NCBI RefSeq assembly: GCF_000739695.1
Contig: NZ_BBIO01000012.1
Location: 1-64,000, forward strand
DNA: 64,000 bases
Source: Tepidicaulis marinus
GTDB lineage: Bacteria; Pseudomonadota; Alphaproteobacteria; Parvibaculales; Parvibaculaceae
Direction: 5' to 3'
Numbering within the stretch: the first letter of the stretch is position 1; the number at the start of each line of letters is the position of its first letter. The translations under genes were made by a program, and so were the position numbers. The notes under the pieces were generated by a model, which was not told the origin of the DNA, did no database searches, and saw only the letters and a program-made list of their open reading frames with translations. Shown here in pieces: positions 26,662-35,418 of this stretch.

Positions 26662-27336
26662 CTAGTCGGCTTTGCTGTCATGCGGGCGGGAAAACTCAAC
26701 CTCCAGAATGATGTCCACTTCATCGCCGACACCGAAATCGGACCCCGGCGCAGGAATGCCGTTGGCAATGCCATACTCGGAGCGTTTGAGACTTCCCGTT
26801 GCGGAAAAACCGATGCGGGAATTGTCGGGATCGTATTCGTGGCGTTCATAGCCGCCATTATAGGTGGCATTGAGGGTAAGCGGCTTCGTCACCCCGTGCA
26901 GCGTAAAGTCACCGATAATCTTGGCGCTGTTTCCGCCCGTCGGCTCGATCTCTTTCGAAACGAAAGAGATTTCCGGAAACTGGGCCGCATCCAGCCAGTC
27001 GGGCCCGAGAAGCTGAGCATTGAAATCGTGATCCATTTCCTCCACCGGAAAATCCGTTTCGAGCGAGGTGGGATCGACCTTCGCCGTCACATGCGCAGCT
27101 TGCGGATTTTCCGGGTCGAAGAAGAGTTCCGCATCGAATTTCGTGAAGCGCGCCGTGTACATCGAAAAGCCCAAATGGCTAACCCGGAAGATGAGGCTCG
27201 CATGGGATTTATCGAGCTCGTAGGTACCGGCCGGGATTGCCGCCTGCTCTTCAGCGCCTGCCGAGCGCGCCGCGCCGGTGAACACCATGAGCGAGGCAAA
27301 GGTCACCAGCACGCATCCAACCAATATCCGTTTCAT
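26662..27336 (-). CDS. YceI family periplasmic protein
   Basis: 224-residue secreted lipocalin-like protein of the YceI family; members bind polyisoprenoid-type lipids in the periplasm. A signal peptide covers about residues 1-27. Family segments are GTYELDKSHASLIFRVSHLG, the central GDFTLHGVTKPLTLNATYNG and the closing FGVGDEVDIILEVEF. The ATG at 27336 has AAGGGGA upstream. It is 16 bases downstream of a VOC gene and likely cotranscribed with it. Confidence 0.9.
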   Translation of the reverse strand: MKRILVGCVLVTFASLMVFTGAARSAGAEEQAAIPAGTYELDKSHASLIFRVSHLGFSMYTARFTKFDAELFFDPENPQAAHVTAKVDPTSLETDFPVEEMDHDFNAQLLGPDWLDAAQFPEISFVSKEIEPTGGNSAKIIGDFTLHGVTKPLTLNATYNGGYERHEYDPDNSRIGFSATGSLKRSEYGIANGIPAPGSDFGVGDEVDIILEVEFSRPHDSKAD

Positions 27337-27352
27337 TGTTATCCCCTTGCCG

Positions 27353-27847
27353 TTACTGCCCGTCATAGGCTTGCTTGAGGGCCGCGATATCGAACTTCTT
27401 CATTTTCATGAAAGCCTGTGTGACGCGCGCCGCGCCCTCCGGATCACCGCGAAGCAATTGCGGCAGCACATCCGGCACGATCTGCCAGGAAAGACCGTAT
27501 CTGTCTTTCAGCCAGCCGCAGGGACCTTCCTCCCCGCCTTCCGACAGGCGCGTCCAATAATAATCCACTTCTTCCTGATCGGCGCAACCGACCTGCAGCG
27601 AGACCGCTTCGGTGAAAGGAAATTGGGGGCCGCCATTCAGCGCGGTAAAGCGCTGCCCGTCCAGCTCGAACTCGACGGTCATCACCGTGCCTTCGTCTTT
27701 GCCGTGGATATCTTTGCCTTCTCCGGTGTAGCGGGCGACGGTGCCGATGCGGGAATTGGCGAAGATCGACACGTAATGCTTTGCCGCCTCCTCCGCTTCT
27801 TTGTCGAACCAGAGACACGGCGTGATTTTCTGTATCTTGCCGGACAT
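27353..27847 (-). CDS. VOC family protein (PhnB/3-demethylubiquinone-like)
   Basis: 164-residue vicinal-oxygen-chelate fold protein. The opening ITPCLWFDKEAEEAAKHYVS and the segment GPCGWLKDRYGLSWQIVPD are typical of the PhnB-like subgroup sometimes named 3-demethylubiquinone-9 methyltransferase-like. Many members bind a divalent metal, but the substrate here is unknown. GGAGG precedes the start. It is part of a run of minus-strand genes from the ArsR gene at 29229 to YceI. Confidence 0.85.
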   Translation of the reverse strand: MSGKIQKITPCLWFDKEAEEAAKHYVSIFANSRIGTVARYTGEGKDIHGKDEGTVMTVEFELDGQRFTALNGGPQFPFTEAVSLQVGCADQEEVDYYWTRLSEGGEEGPCGWLKDRYGLSWQIVPDVLPQLLRGDPEGAARVTQAFMKMKKFDIAALKQAYDGQ

Positions 27848-27886
27848 GAGGGACCACCTCCTCTTTTCGGGCTATCGGGTGAAGAT

Positions 27887-28312
27887 TTATTCAGGCGTTT
27901 GCGTATTCACGATCCAGGGAATGCCGAACTTGTCGCGCAACATGCCGAAGGCAGGCGAGAAGAAAGTCTCGCCGATCGGCATCGTCACCTCCGCGCCTTT
28001 AGAAAGGGCGCCGAAAACCTGCTTCGCTTCTTCCGGGGTTTTGCCGTTGAAGCAGACCCGGAACCCTTGCGGGCGCTCGTAGGTGCCCGGCTCATCGGAG
28101 GCCATCAATTGAAAGCCGTCTTTTTCAAGGCAGATATGCGCGATCTTCTGGCTGATATCGCCCGCCCCTTCTTCGCTCGCCGGGCCGCCATCCGGCGTAT
28201 CACCGAATGTCAGGGAGAAAACGATCTCCGCCTTCAGGCAATCTTTGTAAAAGTCGAATGCCTCGCGGCAATTGCCGTCGAAAAACAAATAGGTGTTCAG
28301 TGACATACTCAT
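27887..28312 (-). CDS. VOC family protein (PhnB-like)
   Basis: 141-residue glyoxalase/bleomycin-resistance fold protein close to PhnB. The opening LNTYLFFDGNCREAFDFYKD and the closing FGMLRDKFGIPWIVN are diagnostic of that subgroup. It is a second VOC protein next to the one at 27353, but the two differ clearly in sequence, so they are not a recent duplication. An ATG two codons downstream is an alternative start. Confidence 0.87.
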   Translation of the reverse strand: MSMSLNTYLFFDGNCREAFDFYKDCLKAEIVFSLTFGDTPDGGPASEEGAGDISQKIAHICLEKDGFQLMASDEPGTYERPQGFRVCFNGKTPEEAKQVFGALSKGAEVTMPIGETFFSPAFGMLRDKFGIPWIVNTQTPE

Positions 28313-28345
28313 CTCCCAGTTAAGTGCGTTTGGCGTGCGGGCCCT

Positions 28346-28900
28346 TTAATTCTCGGCAATGGCTTTGAGCGCGCTCAGCCCCGCTTCAAAATCCGGTCCC
28401 ACCATCTTCTCCATGCTCATGAAGACCGAGATGAGTTTTCCGGTGAAATTTTGCGTTCCATACATCGCCCAGGTGACATGTGTTGCCTCACCCTCCGGCG
28501 TGAGGCGGAACTCGGCTTTATGGCGCGCCTTCATGGGCGAGAAGAATTCCAGATCGATGTCGAGCGCTGACGGGGAAACCGCATTCGTCACTTCCATCCG
28601 GCCATGGCCGATGTTCCGGTTCCCTTCCCATTCATAGCGCGCGCCCTTGCCGCGCGGCGGACCGCTATAAAGGCGTTTCATGTCCGGGTCTTTCTTTTCC
28701 CAGGGAGACCAGGCTTCCCAGTTTTTGAAATCGCCGATCAGCGCAAAGATTTTTTCGGGCGGCGCGGCGATGCGGATGCTGCGCTCGATGCGGAATGTGT
28801 CGGGCCGCGTCGCCGCATAACCCGCCACCGCGCCCGCCGCCACAATCAGCAGGAGGCCGGCTGCGATGAAACCCGTCATCAGGGGCGATCCGGCCATCAT
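28346..28900 (-). CDS. Membrane-anchored SRPBCC protein
   Basis: 184-residue protein with an N-terminal transmembrane helix (about residues 8-29) followed by a polyketide-cyclase-type SRPBCC domain: RSIRIAAPPEKIFALIGDFK and the central WSPWEKKDPDMKRLY. The domain makes a ligand cavity; the helix would tether it to the membrane, most likely facing the periplasm or cytoplasmic membrane surface. Its start overlaps the ArsR gene stop by four bases (ATGA), so the two are translationally coupled. Confidence 0.85.
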   Translation of the reverse strand: MMAGSPLMTGFIAAGLLLIVAAGAVAGYAATRPDTFRIERSIRIAAPPEKIFALIGDFKNWEAWSPWEKKDPDMKRLYSGPPRGKGARYEWEGNRNIGHGRMEVTNAVSPSALDIDLEFFSPMKARHKAEFRLTPEGEATHVTWAMYGTQNFTGKLISVFMSMEKMVGPDFEAGLSALKAIAEN

Positions 28901-29229
28901 TTCTTTTCCTCTTCCGATGCGAGCAAATAAGCCTCGAGCCGTCCCAGACTCTCATCCCAGAATTGCCGGTAATGTTCGAGCCAGGCCGCCACATCTTTCA
29001 AAGGCCCCGGATCGAGTTTGCAGGGCCGGTACTGCGCCTTGCGACCGCGCGTGATGAGCCCTGCCTTTTCCAGCACCTTGAGATGTTTGGAGACGGCGGG
29101 CTGGCTCATATCAAAGGGCTCGGCGAGCTCGCTGACCGACGCCTCGCCCGAGGCAAGCCGGGCCAAAATGGCCCGCCGTGTCGGGTCGGCCAGCGCTGCG
29201 AGGGTTTGACTGAGGCGGTCCGGCACCAT
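28897..29229 (-). CDS. ArsR family transcriptional regulator
   Basis: 110-residue winged-helix repressor. The segment LSQTLAALADPTRRAILARL and the helix-turn-helix VSELAEPFDMSQPAVSKHLKVL are typical. It lacks the metal-binding cysteines of ArsR and SmtB. It heads a run with SRPBCC and two VOC genes. The start may be ATG at 29229 or at 29241; neither has a clear ribosome binding site. An AT-rich inverted repeat covers the upstream region. Confidence 0.88.
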   Translation of the reverse strand: MVPDRLSQTLAALADPTRRAILARLASGEASVSELAEPFDMSQPAVSKHLKVLEKAGLITRGRKAQYRPCKLDPGPLKDVAAWLEHYRQFWDESLGRLEAYLLASEEEKK

Positions 29230-29232
29230 GTG

Positions 29233-29291
29233 AATAACCATTTAGTTATTTAACTTATTGGTTATTTACAGCGCGTCTGGCTGCCCGTCAA
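29233..29291 (-). promoter_or_regulatory. Promoter and operator of the second ArsR gene
   Basis: AATAACCA (29233-29240) and TGGTTATT (29259-29266) form an inverted repeat, with a further GTTATT inside, in an unusually AT-rich patch. On the minus strand TTGACG (29291-29286) lies 17 bases before TAAATA (29268-29263). The repeat would overlap the -10 and the start region, consistent with autorepression. Confidence 0.4.
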
Positions 29292-29303
29292 GGGCAAACG
29301 GAC

Positions 29304-29681
29304 CTATGGGCCAGTAAAACCGCCCGGCGCTGCTTCATGCGGCAATGACCAGCCGAAATAGACCTCGACGGCATGAACGGCGCCATCGCGCACGGTCAGC
29401 ACTTCGGTGTTGCGGAACCTGCGGCCGTCATACGTCTCGCCTTCATAAGTGACGATCACCTCGTCGCCCGTCTCTACCGCACGGACGAAGTGGAACGCGG
29501 CAATGGTTTCATGGTTGGGCCAACAGTGGGCGAAATAGGTTTCCCTGCCGATGCCATTGTCGAGCGGGCTGGTAAAGCTGAAATCCTCGGCGATCAGCCG
29601 TTCGATGGCCGCGCGGTCATCATTGACGTAAGCCTCGAACGCGGCCTTGGCGACAGCGGTCTTGGGGAGGGCCGTGCTCAT
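29304..29681 (-). CDS. SnoaL/NTF2-like protein
   Basis: 125-residue NTF2-fold protein with the typical pattern VAKAAFEAYVNDDRAAIERL then LIAEDFSFTSPLDNGIGRET and a closing VHAVEVYFGWSLP. It is related to the limonene-epoxide hydrolase/SnoaL-like group by fold only; enzyme function is unknown. It lies between the GST gene and the ArsR gene, all read on the minus strand, but the AT-rich operator separates it from the ArsR transcript. Confidence 0.82.
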   Translation of the reverse strand: MSTALPKTAVAKAAFEAYVNDDRAAIERLIAEDFSFTSPLDNGIGRETYFAHCWPNHETIAAFHFVRAVETGDEVIVTYEGETYDGRRFRNTEVLTVRDGAVHAVEVYFGWSLPHEAAPGGFTGP

Positions 29682-29711
29682 GGCCTTTCCTTTCTGCCTC
29701 AGAAACGATCA

Positions 29712-30368
29712 TCAGTCGCGCCCCTCCGGCGCACCGAGCGGGAAGAGATGGCGGTAAGGGCGCGCCTCATCGAGGGCACGGGCATAACTCGGCCGGGCAA
29801 GCAGACGCGTGCGGTAGGCCCGGACCTCCTTGAAGGCAGGGTCGATGGGATGCGTCCAATCGGCGTAAAGCAGCATGGGCGCGGCGGCGCAGTCGGCCAG
29901 GCTGAAGCTCTCTCCCGCCGCCCATTCGCGCCCTGCCATGCGCTTTTCAAGAACGGCGTAAGCGGTTTCCAGCTCCCGGCGCCAAGGGACGCAGGCCTCG
30001 CTATCGGCGCTGCCGCCTTTCAGCACGGCGTAAACGATCTGCTGCTGAGGCGCGGCGATATAATTGTCGAAGAACCTGTCCCACATGCGCACCTCCGCAG
30101 CCTCCAGCGGGTCTTGCGGAATGAGCCGCGCGGCGCCGGGATAGCGCGCTTCCAGATATTCGATAATGCCCGTTGCCTCGAAGATCAGACGGTCTTCATC
30201 CACCGCCACGGGAAATTTCTTCACCGGCCAGAGCGCCGCGAACTCGCTTGCCACCGGCTCGCTATTGTCGAGGAGCTTGACGGTGAAAGGCACCTCCTTC
30301 TCATAGAAAGCGGTTATCGCCTTCTGGCTGTAGGACGAAAAGGGATGAAGATAGACGATTAGCGTCAT
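29712..30368 (-). CDS. Glutathione S-transferase family protein
   Basis: 218-residue GST with an N-terminal thioredoxin-like domain (LIVYLHPFSSYSQKAITAFY, about residues 3-78), containing the cis-proline region VKKFPVAVDEDRLIFEATGI and a C-terminal helical domain. A serine in PFSSYSQK is the likely catalytic residue class. The ATG at 30368 has GAGGAG upstream. It is divergent from the HxlR regulator at 30485, which may control both genes. Substrate unknown. Confidence 0.87.
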   Translation of the reverse strand: MTLIVYLHPFSSYSQKAITAFYEKEVPFTVKLLDNSEPVASEFAALWPVKKFPVAVDEDRLIFEATGIIEYLEARYPGAARLIPQDPLEAAEVRMWDRFFDNYIAAPQQQIVYAVLKGGSADSEACVPWRRELETAYAVLEKRMAGREWAAGESFSLADCAAAPMLLYADWTHPIDPAFKEVRAYRTRLLARPSYARALDEARPYRHLFPLGAPEGRD

Positions 30369-30423
30369 GGGTCTGCTCCTCATTTCGGGGCAATGCCTGC
30401 CTCAATCACACCACTTGCATTTC

Positions 30424-30470
30424 GCAAGCAGTTGCGAGGCTAGCAAACCGTATTTATAATGCAAGCAGTT
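30424..30470 (+). promoter_or_regulatory. Promoter of the HxlR gene with direct repeats
   Basis: TTGCGA (30432-30437) and a perfect TATAAT (30455-30460) are 17 bases apart. The 10-mer GCAAGCAGTT occurs at 30424-30433 and 30461-30470, flanking the core promoter. A related half-site CTTGCATTTCGCAAG covers 30414-30428. These repeats are likely HxlR binding sites controlling this gene and the divergent GST. Confidence 0.6.
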
Positions 30471-30484
30471 TTAAAGGAGCGCAG

Positions 30485-30979
30485 ATGGAAAAACCGGTCC
30501 GGTCGGGCTGTCCGATCAATTTGACATTGGAGACATTGGGGGACCGCTGGAGCCTCATTGTCATTCGCGACATTATGTTCGGGAACCGCCGCCATTACCG
30601 CGATCTTCTCAACAACTCCGAGGAAGGCATCGCCTCGAACATTCTGGCCGACCGGCTGAAGAAACTCACCGAGGCGGGGCTCCTCTCCGCCGCGCCCGAC
30701 CCATCCCACAAGCAGAAGACGATTTACAGCCTCACCGAACCTGCCATCGAGCTCGTGCCGCTGCTCGCGCAGATGGGCGCCTGGGGCCGGCGGCACACGC
30801 CCGCCTCACGCGAACTTTCCATCCGCGCACAATTGCTTGAAGAGGGCGGCCCGCCGATGTGGAACGCTTTCATGAAGGAGCTGCGCGCCCTACATTTGGG
30901 CGCGCGCCCTCCCCGCCGTTCCGTTACACGTGAGCTCAACGCTGCCTATGAAGCGGAACTGGTGGCGGGCAAAGACTAG
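30485..30979 (+). CDS. HxlR family transcriptional regulator
   Basis: 164-residue winged-helix regulator. The HxlR signature runs from CPINLTLETLGDRWSLIVIR through IASNILADRLKKLTEAGLL. A cysteine near the N-terminus (residue 9, SGCPI) is in the position used for redox or aldehyde sensing in some HxlR members such as YodB or HypR, which is suggestive only. AAAGGAG at 30473-30479 precedes the ATG. It is divergent from a GST gene, a common pairing. Confidence 0.9.
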   Translation: MEKPVRSGCPINLTLETLGDRWSLIVIRDIMFGNRRHYRDLLNNSEEGIASNILADRLKKLTEAGLLSAAPDPSHKQKTIYSLTEPAIELVPLLAQMGAWGRRHTPASRELSIRAQLLEEGGPPMWNAFMKELRALHLGARPPRRSVTRELNAAYEAELVAGKD

Positions 30980-31017
30980 CCGCTCCCGGCTTGCCTCTTT
31001 CAAAGGATGTCCTTCCC

Positions 31018-31494
31018 GTGGACGAAATCGAATTCCTATCCCTTAGCGATATCGACGAAGCCGAAATCATTGCGCTGATGAACAATCCGCTGGTCGGCAA
31101 GCAGATGCCGCTGCTGGCGGGCGGCTTTTCGGCGGAAGATTGCCGGGCCTTTCTCGCCGCAAAACAAAAGCTCTGGGATGAGCACGGTTTCGGCCCCTGG
31201 GCCTTCCGCATCAACGGCGCTTTTGCGGGCTGGGGCGGCCTGCAGCCGCAAGACGGGGATGCCGATTTTGGGCTAGTGCTGCATCCGGATTACTGGGGCT
31301 GGGGCTGGAAGATCTTCAAAAAAATGCGGGAGAAGGCCTTCGGGCCCATGCAGCTTGCCTCGATCACGATCCTGCTGCCGCCAAGCCGGCCCAACACGAA
31401 AGCGGTGCGCCGGGGCGGCTTTGTGCAGGACGGCGAGCTCGTTGTTGGCGGCGCGCGCTTTTTGCGCTTCCGCCTCAAAAACCCGGCGCTTTAA
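31018..31494 (+). CDS. GNAT family N-acetyltransferase
   Basis: 158-residue protein resembling RimJ/RimL-type GNAT acetyltransferases. It begins DEIEFLSLSDIDEAEIIALM, and the acetyl-CoA-binding region lies around HPDYWGWGWKIFKKMREKAF. The sequence NTKAVRRGGFVQDGEL corresponds to the family's late N..A...GF motif. The GTG at 31018 with AAAGGA ten bases upstream is preferred over a TTG at 30991. The substrate is unknown. It converges on napC with a seven-base gap. Confidence 0.75.
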   Translation: MDEIEFLSLSDIDEAEIIALMNNPLVGKQMPLLAGGFSAEDCRAFLAAKQKLWDEHGFGPWAFRINGAFAGWGGLQPQDGDADFGLVLHPDYWGWGWKIFKKMREKAFGPMQLASITILLPPSRPNTKAVRRGGFVQDGELVVGGARFLRFRLKNPAL

Positions 31495-31501
31495 CCCAGC
31501 G

Positions 31502-32185
31502 CTATTGCACTTCGGCCAGATGCCCCCGCATCTCGTCCGTATCGATCATGAAGGAATGATGGGTGCCGCGCAGGCGGTCCGGCACCGTCCAGCCGGGCTC
31601 CGTGCCCGTCATATCGGGCAGTTCATGGGCAATGCCTTTGTGGCAGTCGATGCAGGTACGTTGGCCGGAGAGCAGAAATTCGGTGTGAATTTCCGCCGCC
31701 CGCGGCGACTGGCGCGACAGGTCCATCGCCACGGCGGAGTGGCAATTGCGGCATTCCAGACTGTCATTGGCTTTCAGCCGCGCCCATTCGCGCTTGGCCA
31801 TGGTCAGGCGGTGATCGAGGAATTTCTGCCGCGTGTCGATCGTGCCGAAAATCTTGCCCCAAACTTCCTTCGAAGCCTGCATCTTGCGGGCGATCTTATC
31901 CGTCCAATTATGCGGCACGTGGCAGTCGGGACAGCCCGCGCGTACGCCCGAGCGGTTGGAGAAATGCACGGTGCGGGAAAGTTCGACAAAGACGTTCTCG
32001 CGCATCTCGTGACAGGAGACGCAGAACGCTTCGGTATTGGTAATCTCAAGCGCTGTGTTGAAGGCGCCCCAGAAAATCACCCCGCCGAGGAAACCGCCCA
32101 GCGTCAGAAAGCCGAGCCCCAGCGTTCCGGCGGGTGTCCACAGCACTTTCCAGAACCAAATAAACGGCCACAGAATCCGGTCCAT
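31502..32185 (-). CDS. napC: Cytochrome c-type protein NapC
   Basis: Membrane-anchored tetrahaem c-type cytochrome that passes electrons from quinol to the NapAB nitrate reductase. One transmembrane helix (about residues 15-40) is followed by four CxxCH sites: CVSCH, CPDCH, CRNCH and CIDCH. The start at 32185 has GGGGAG upstream. It is the last gene of napEFDABC, one base after napB. Length of 227 residues is as expected for the NapC/NirT family. Confidence 0.95.
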   Translation of the reverse strand: MDRILWPFIWFWKVLWTPAGTLGLGFLTLGGFLGGVIFWGAFNTALEITNTEAFCVSCHEMRENVFVELSRTVHFSNRSGVRAGCPDCHVPHNWTDKIARKMQASKEVWGKIFGTIDTRQKFLDHRLTMAKREWARLKANDSLECRNCHSAVAMDLSRQSPRAAEIHTEFLLSGQRTCIDCHKGIAHELPDMTGTEPGWTVPDRLRGTHHSFMIDTDEMRGHLAEVQ

Positions 32186-32186
32186 C

Positions 32187-32642
32187 TCACTCGCTCCCCG
32201 CGCCTTTGGCACCCATTTCCGACATGTCCGTGAAGGTATTGTCGATGAGCGGGGCGGTGTCGGCCTGCGGCACATGGCACTGGGTGCAGAAATAGCGGCG
32301 GGGCGAAACGTCGGCGAGCATCTGTCCGTCCCGCGTCATGTAATGGGTGACCGAGATCATCGGCGCGCCGGAACCCAGCGAATGTTCGCGCTTATGGCAG
32401 GTCAGGCAGCGGTTCGCATTCACCGAGAGCTGATAGCCCTCGATGGAATGGGGAATGATCGGCGGCTGCTCGGGATAGGCGCGCATCAGGCGCTTGTCAT
32501 CGGCCACATATTGCTCCAGCGCCTCGGCCGGCATCGAGGCCATGGGATCGTTCGCGGGGCCGGTCAGTTCCGGCACGTTCTGCGCCACGACGACGCTAGC
32601 GGCGAAGCAGATGGCGGTCAGGGTGAGTGCAAACAGTCTCAT
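32187..32642 (-). CDS. napB: Periplasmic nitrate reductase small subunit NapB
   Basis: Dihaem c-type cytochrome that relays electrons from NapC to NapA. After a signal peptide ([20 protein letters not shown]) two haem sites, CLTCH and CTQCH, are present, with the conserved [13 protein letters not shown] before them. Its ATG overlaps the napA stop by four bases (ATGA). It has 151 residues, normal for NapB. Confidence 0.96.
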   Translation of the reverse strand: MRLFALTLTAICFAASVVVAQNVPELTGPANDPMASMPAEALEQYVADDKRLMRAYPEQPPIIPHSIEGYQLSVNANRCLTCHKREHSLGSGAPMISVTHYMTRDGQMLADVSPRRYFCTQCHVPQADTAPLIDNTFTDMSEMGAKGAGSE

Positions 32643-35149
32643 GTCACGGCCTCGATTCTGACGGCGCATTTCTTGAAGTCGGTCTGCTTGGAAATCGGAT
32701 CGGTCGCATCCAGCGTCACTTTATTGATGAGCTGGCTCGCATCGAACCACGGCACGAAGATGACACCCGGCGGCATCCGGTTACGCCCGCGCGTTTCGAT
32801 GCGCGAGCGGATTTCCCCGCGCCGCGAGATGATGCGCACTTCCATACCCTGATTGAGGCCGCGCTCGCGCGCATCGAGCGCATTCATGAAAACCTTGGCG
32901 CCGGGAAAGGCCTTGTAAAGCTCGGGCACGCGCATGGTCATGGAACCGGAATGCCAGTGCTCGAGCACCCGGCCCGTCACCAGCCACATGTCGTATTCCT
33001 CATCCGGACTTTCCGCCGGTGGCTCGTAAGGTACGGCAAGGATGACGGCGCGTCCGTCCGGCCTGCCGTAAAACTCGACGCCTTTACCTTTTTTCACATA
33101 AGGATCATAGCCTTCGCGGAAGCGCCAGCGCGTTTCCTTGCCATCGACCACCGGCCAGCGCAGCCCGCGCACCTCATCGCTTTGATAGGTGTCGTAAGGG
33201 GCAAGGTCGTGGCCATGGCCGCGCCCGAAGCTGGCATATTCCTCGAAAAGGCCTTTCTGGATGTAAAAGCCGAAATCATGGGCTTCCTGGTTGGCGTAAT
33301 CCTCCCGCACGTCGGAAAGCGGATATTTATCGACATTGCCGTTGGCAAAGACCACATCGAAAACCGTCTTGCCTTTATACTCGGGGTTTGCGTCCAGAAT
33401 TTCCTTCGGCCACACCTCTTCCACCGTGAAGCGCTTGGAAAATTCGGCGAGCTGCCAAAGGTCCGAGCGTGACTCGCCCGGCGCATCGACCAATTGATGC
33501 CAGGCATGGGTACGCCGCTCGGCGTTCCCGTAAACGCCTTCCTTCTCCACCCACATGGCCGCGGGCAGCACAATATCGGCGGCCATCGCCGTCACCGTCG
33601 GATAGGCGTCCGAGACAACGATCATATTGTCCGGGTTGCGGTAGCCCTGATAAGTCTCGTTGGCGGAGTTGGGGGCGGCCTGCAAATTGTTGTTCACCTG
33701 CACCCAATAGAAATTGAGCACCCCGTCCTTCAGCATCCGGTCTTGCTGCACGGCATGGAAACCGGGCTTGGTGTTGAGCAGCCCATGGGGCAGGTTCCAA
33801 AGCTCTTCGGCATGTTTCACATGTTCGGGGTTCGTCACCACCATGTCGGCCGGCAGGCGGTGCGCGAAGGTGCCCACTTCCCGCGCCGTGCCGCAGGCCG
33901 AGGGCTGACCTGTGAGCGAGAAAGGCGAATTACCGGGCTCGGAAATTTTCCCCGTCAGAAGGTGGATATTATAGACCATCTGATTGGCCCAGACGCCGCG
34001 CACATGCTGGTTGAAGCCCATGGTCCAGAGCGACATGACTTTCTTTTTGGGGTCGGCATAAAGCTCGGCCAGCTCTTCAAGGAAACCGGGCTCGACGCCG
34101 GAAAGCTCGCTTACATAATCGAGCGTGTATTCGGAGACATGCTCCTTGAAACTTTCAAAGTCGGAGTCTTCCATGAGCCCGGCATTGCCCGCGCCTTTCG
34201 CGGCAAGCTGCAAGGGATGTTCATCGCGCAGCCCGTAGCCAATATCCGTCTGGCCTTTCTTGAATGTTGTGTGGTTTTTGACGAACTCCTCGTTCACCGC
34301 GCCGGACTGGATGATGTGATTGGCGATGTAATTGAGAATGGCCAAGTCCGTACCCGGCTTGAAGACGATGGGAATGTCGGCAAGGTCCATCGAGCGGTGC
34401 GTGAAAGTGGAAAGCACCGCGCATTTCGTACCGGGCGTGCCGAGCCGCCGGTCCGCGAGCCGCGTCCAGAGGATCGGGTGCATCTCGGCCATATTCGAGC
34501 CCCAGAGCACGAAGGCATCGGCATGTTCGAAATCGTCGTAAACGCCCATCGGCTCGTCGATGCCGAAGGTGCGCATGAAGGCCGCCGCCGCCGAGGCCAT
34601 GCAGTGCCGGGCATTCGGGTCGAGATTGTTGGAGCGGAAGCCCGCGCGCATCAGCTTGGAGGCGGCATAGCCTTCCATCACCGTCCATTGGCCGGAACCG
34701 AACATGCCGATCCCTTCCGGCCCCTTTTCGGCGAGCACCTTTTTCACGCGCGCGGCCATCGTGTCGAATGCCTCATCCCAGGAGACGGGCTCGAACTCGC
34801 CCTCCTTGTCGAAGACGCCGTTCTTCTTGCGCATGAGCGGCGTCGTCAGACGGTCCTTGCCATACATGATCTTGGAGAGGAAATAGCCTTTGACGCAGTT
34901 AAGGCCCCGGTTGACCTCATGCTGCATGTCGCCGTGGGTGGCAACGACCTTGCCTTCCTTGACGCCGACCATGACGCCGCAGCCCGTGCCGCAAAACCGG
35001 CACGGCGCTTTCGACCATTTGATTTTCAGTGCTTCCACCCCGCCCGGCACGGGCTGGGCCATGGCTTCGAGCGGAATGCCCGCGGCGGAGGCGGCGAGCG
35101 CGGCGGCATGGGCTTTGAGAAGCTGGCGCCTGTTGAGATCGGCTGTCAT
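32639..35149 (-). CDS. napA: Periplasmic nitrate reductase catalytic subunit NapA
   Basis: Molybdopterin-guanine-dinucleotide enzyme of 836 residues that reduces nitrate to nitrite in the periplasm. A twin-arginine signal ([16 protein letters not shown]) precedes an N-terminal [4Fe-4S] site [10 protein letters not shown]...NCVKG. The Mo-ligand cysteine is in [12 protein letters not shown]. The substrate and cofactor regions, including [13 protein letters not shown], are intact. The start overlaps the napD stop by four bases. Assembly requires NapD and the Tat pathway. Confidence 0.98.
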   Translation of the reverse strand: MTADLNRRQLLKAHAAALAASAAGIPLEAMAQPVPGGVEALKIKWSKAPCRFCGTGCGVMVGVKEGKVVATHGDMQHEVNRGLNCVKGYFLSKIMYGKDRLTTPLMRKKNGVFDKEGEFEPVSWDEAFDTMAARVKKVLAEKGPEGIGMFGSGQWTVMEGYAASKLMRAGFRSNNLDPNARHCMASAAAAFMRTFGIDEPMGVYDDFEHADAFVLWGSNMAEMHPILWTRLADRRLGTPGTKCAVLSTFTHRSMDLADIPIVFKPGTDLAILNYIANHIIQSGAVNEEFVKNHTTFKKGQTDIGYGLRDEHPLQLAAKGAGNAGLMEDSDFESFKEHVSEYTLDYVSELSGVEPGFLEELAELYADPKKKVMSLWTMGFNQHVRGVWANQMVYNIHLLTGKISEPGNSPFSLTGQPSACGTAREVGTFAHRLPADMVVTNPEHVKHAEELWNLPHGLLNTKPGFHAVQQDRMLKDGVLNFYWVQVNNNLQAAPNSANETYQGYRNPDNMIVVSDAYPTVTAMAADIVLPAAMWVEKEGVYGNAERRTHAWHQLVDAPGESRSDLWQLAEFSKRFTVEEVWPKEILDANPEYKGKTVFDVVFANGNVDKYPLSDVREDYANQEAHDFGFYIQKGLFEEYASFGRGHGHDLAPYDTYQSDEVRGLRWPVVDGKETRWRFREGYDPYVKKGKGVEFYGRPDGRAVILAVPYEPPAESPDEEYDMWLVTGRVLEHWHSGSMTMRVPELYKAFPGAKVFMNALDARERGLNQGMEVRIISRRGEIRSRIETRGRNRMPPGVIFVPWFDASQLINKVTLDATDPISKQTDFKKCAVRIEAVT

Positions 35150-35418
35150 ATCGTTTCCTCCACCTCTTCGGCATGCTCGAACACCATGTTCGCGGCCAGA
35201 ACGCCCGGCATGAGGCTGATCTCTGTCAGCCGGTCGCCCAGCGCGCCGGTGCTCGCCCCTTCGATCGTGACAATGATGCGGCTTCCATCCCGGCCGAAAA
35301 TATCCACGCCTTCGAGCCTATCCACTGCATCCAAAACGCCGTTCATCTCCCCCGGCTTAACGGAGATGACGGCGGATGAAACATGCCAACGCTGGCCGGG
35401 CACAGGCTCGTCAGACAT
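35146..35418 (-). CDS. napD: NapA chaperone NapD
   Basis: 90-residue cytoplasmic chaperone that binds the NapA twin-arginine signal and delays export until the cofactor is inserted. The ferredoxin-like fold segment [20 protein letters not shown] and the later [17 protein letters not shown] are typical. The start at 35418 overlaps the end of napF by eight bases, and its stop overlaps the napA start (ATGA), giving tight translational coupling. Confidence 0.93.
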   Translation of the reverse strand: MSDEPVPGQRWHVSSAVISVKPGEMNGVLDAVDRLEGVDIFGRDGSRIIVTIEGASTGALGDRLTEISLMPGVLAANMVFEHAEEVEETI

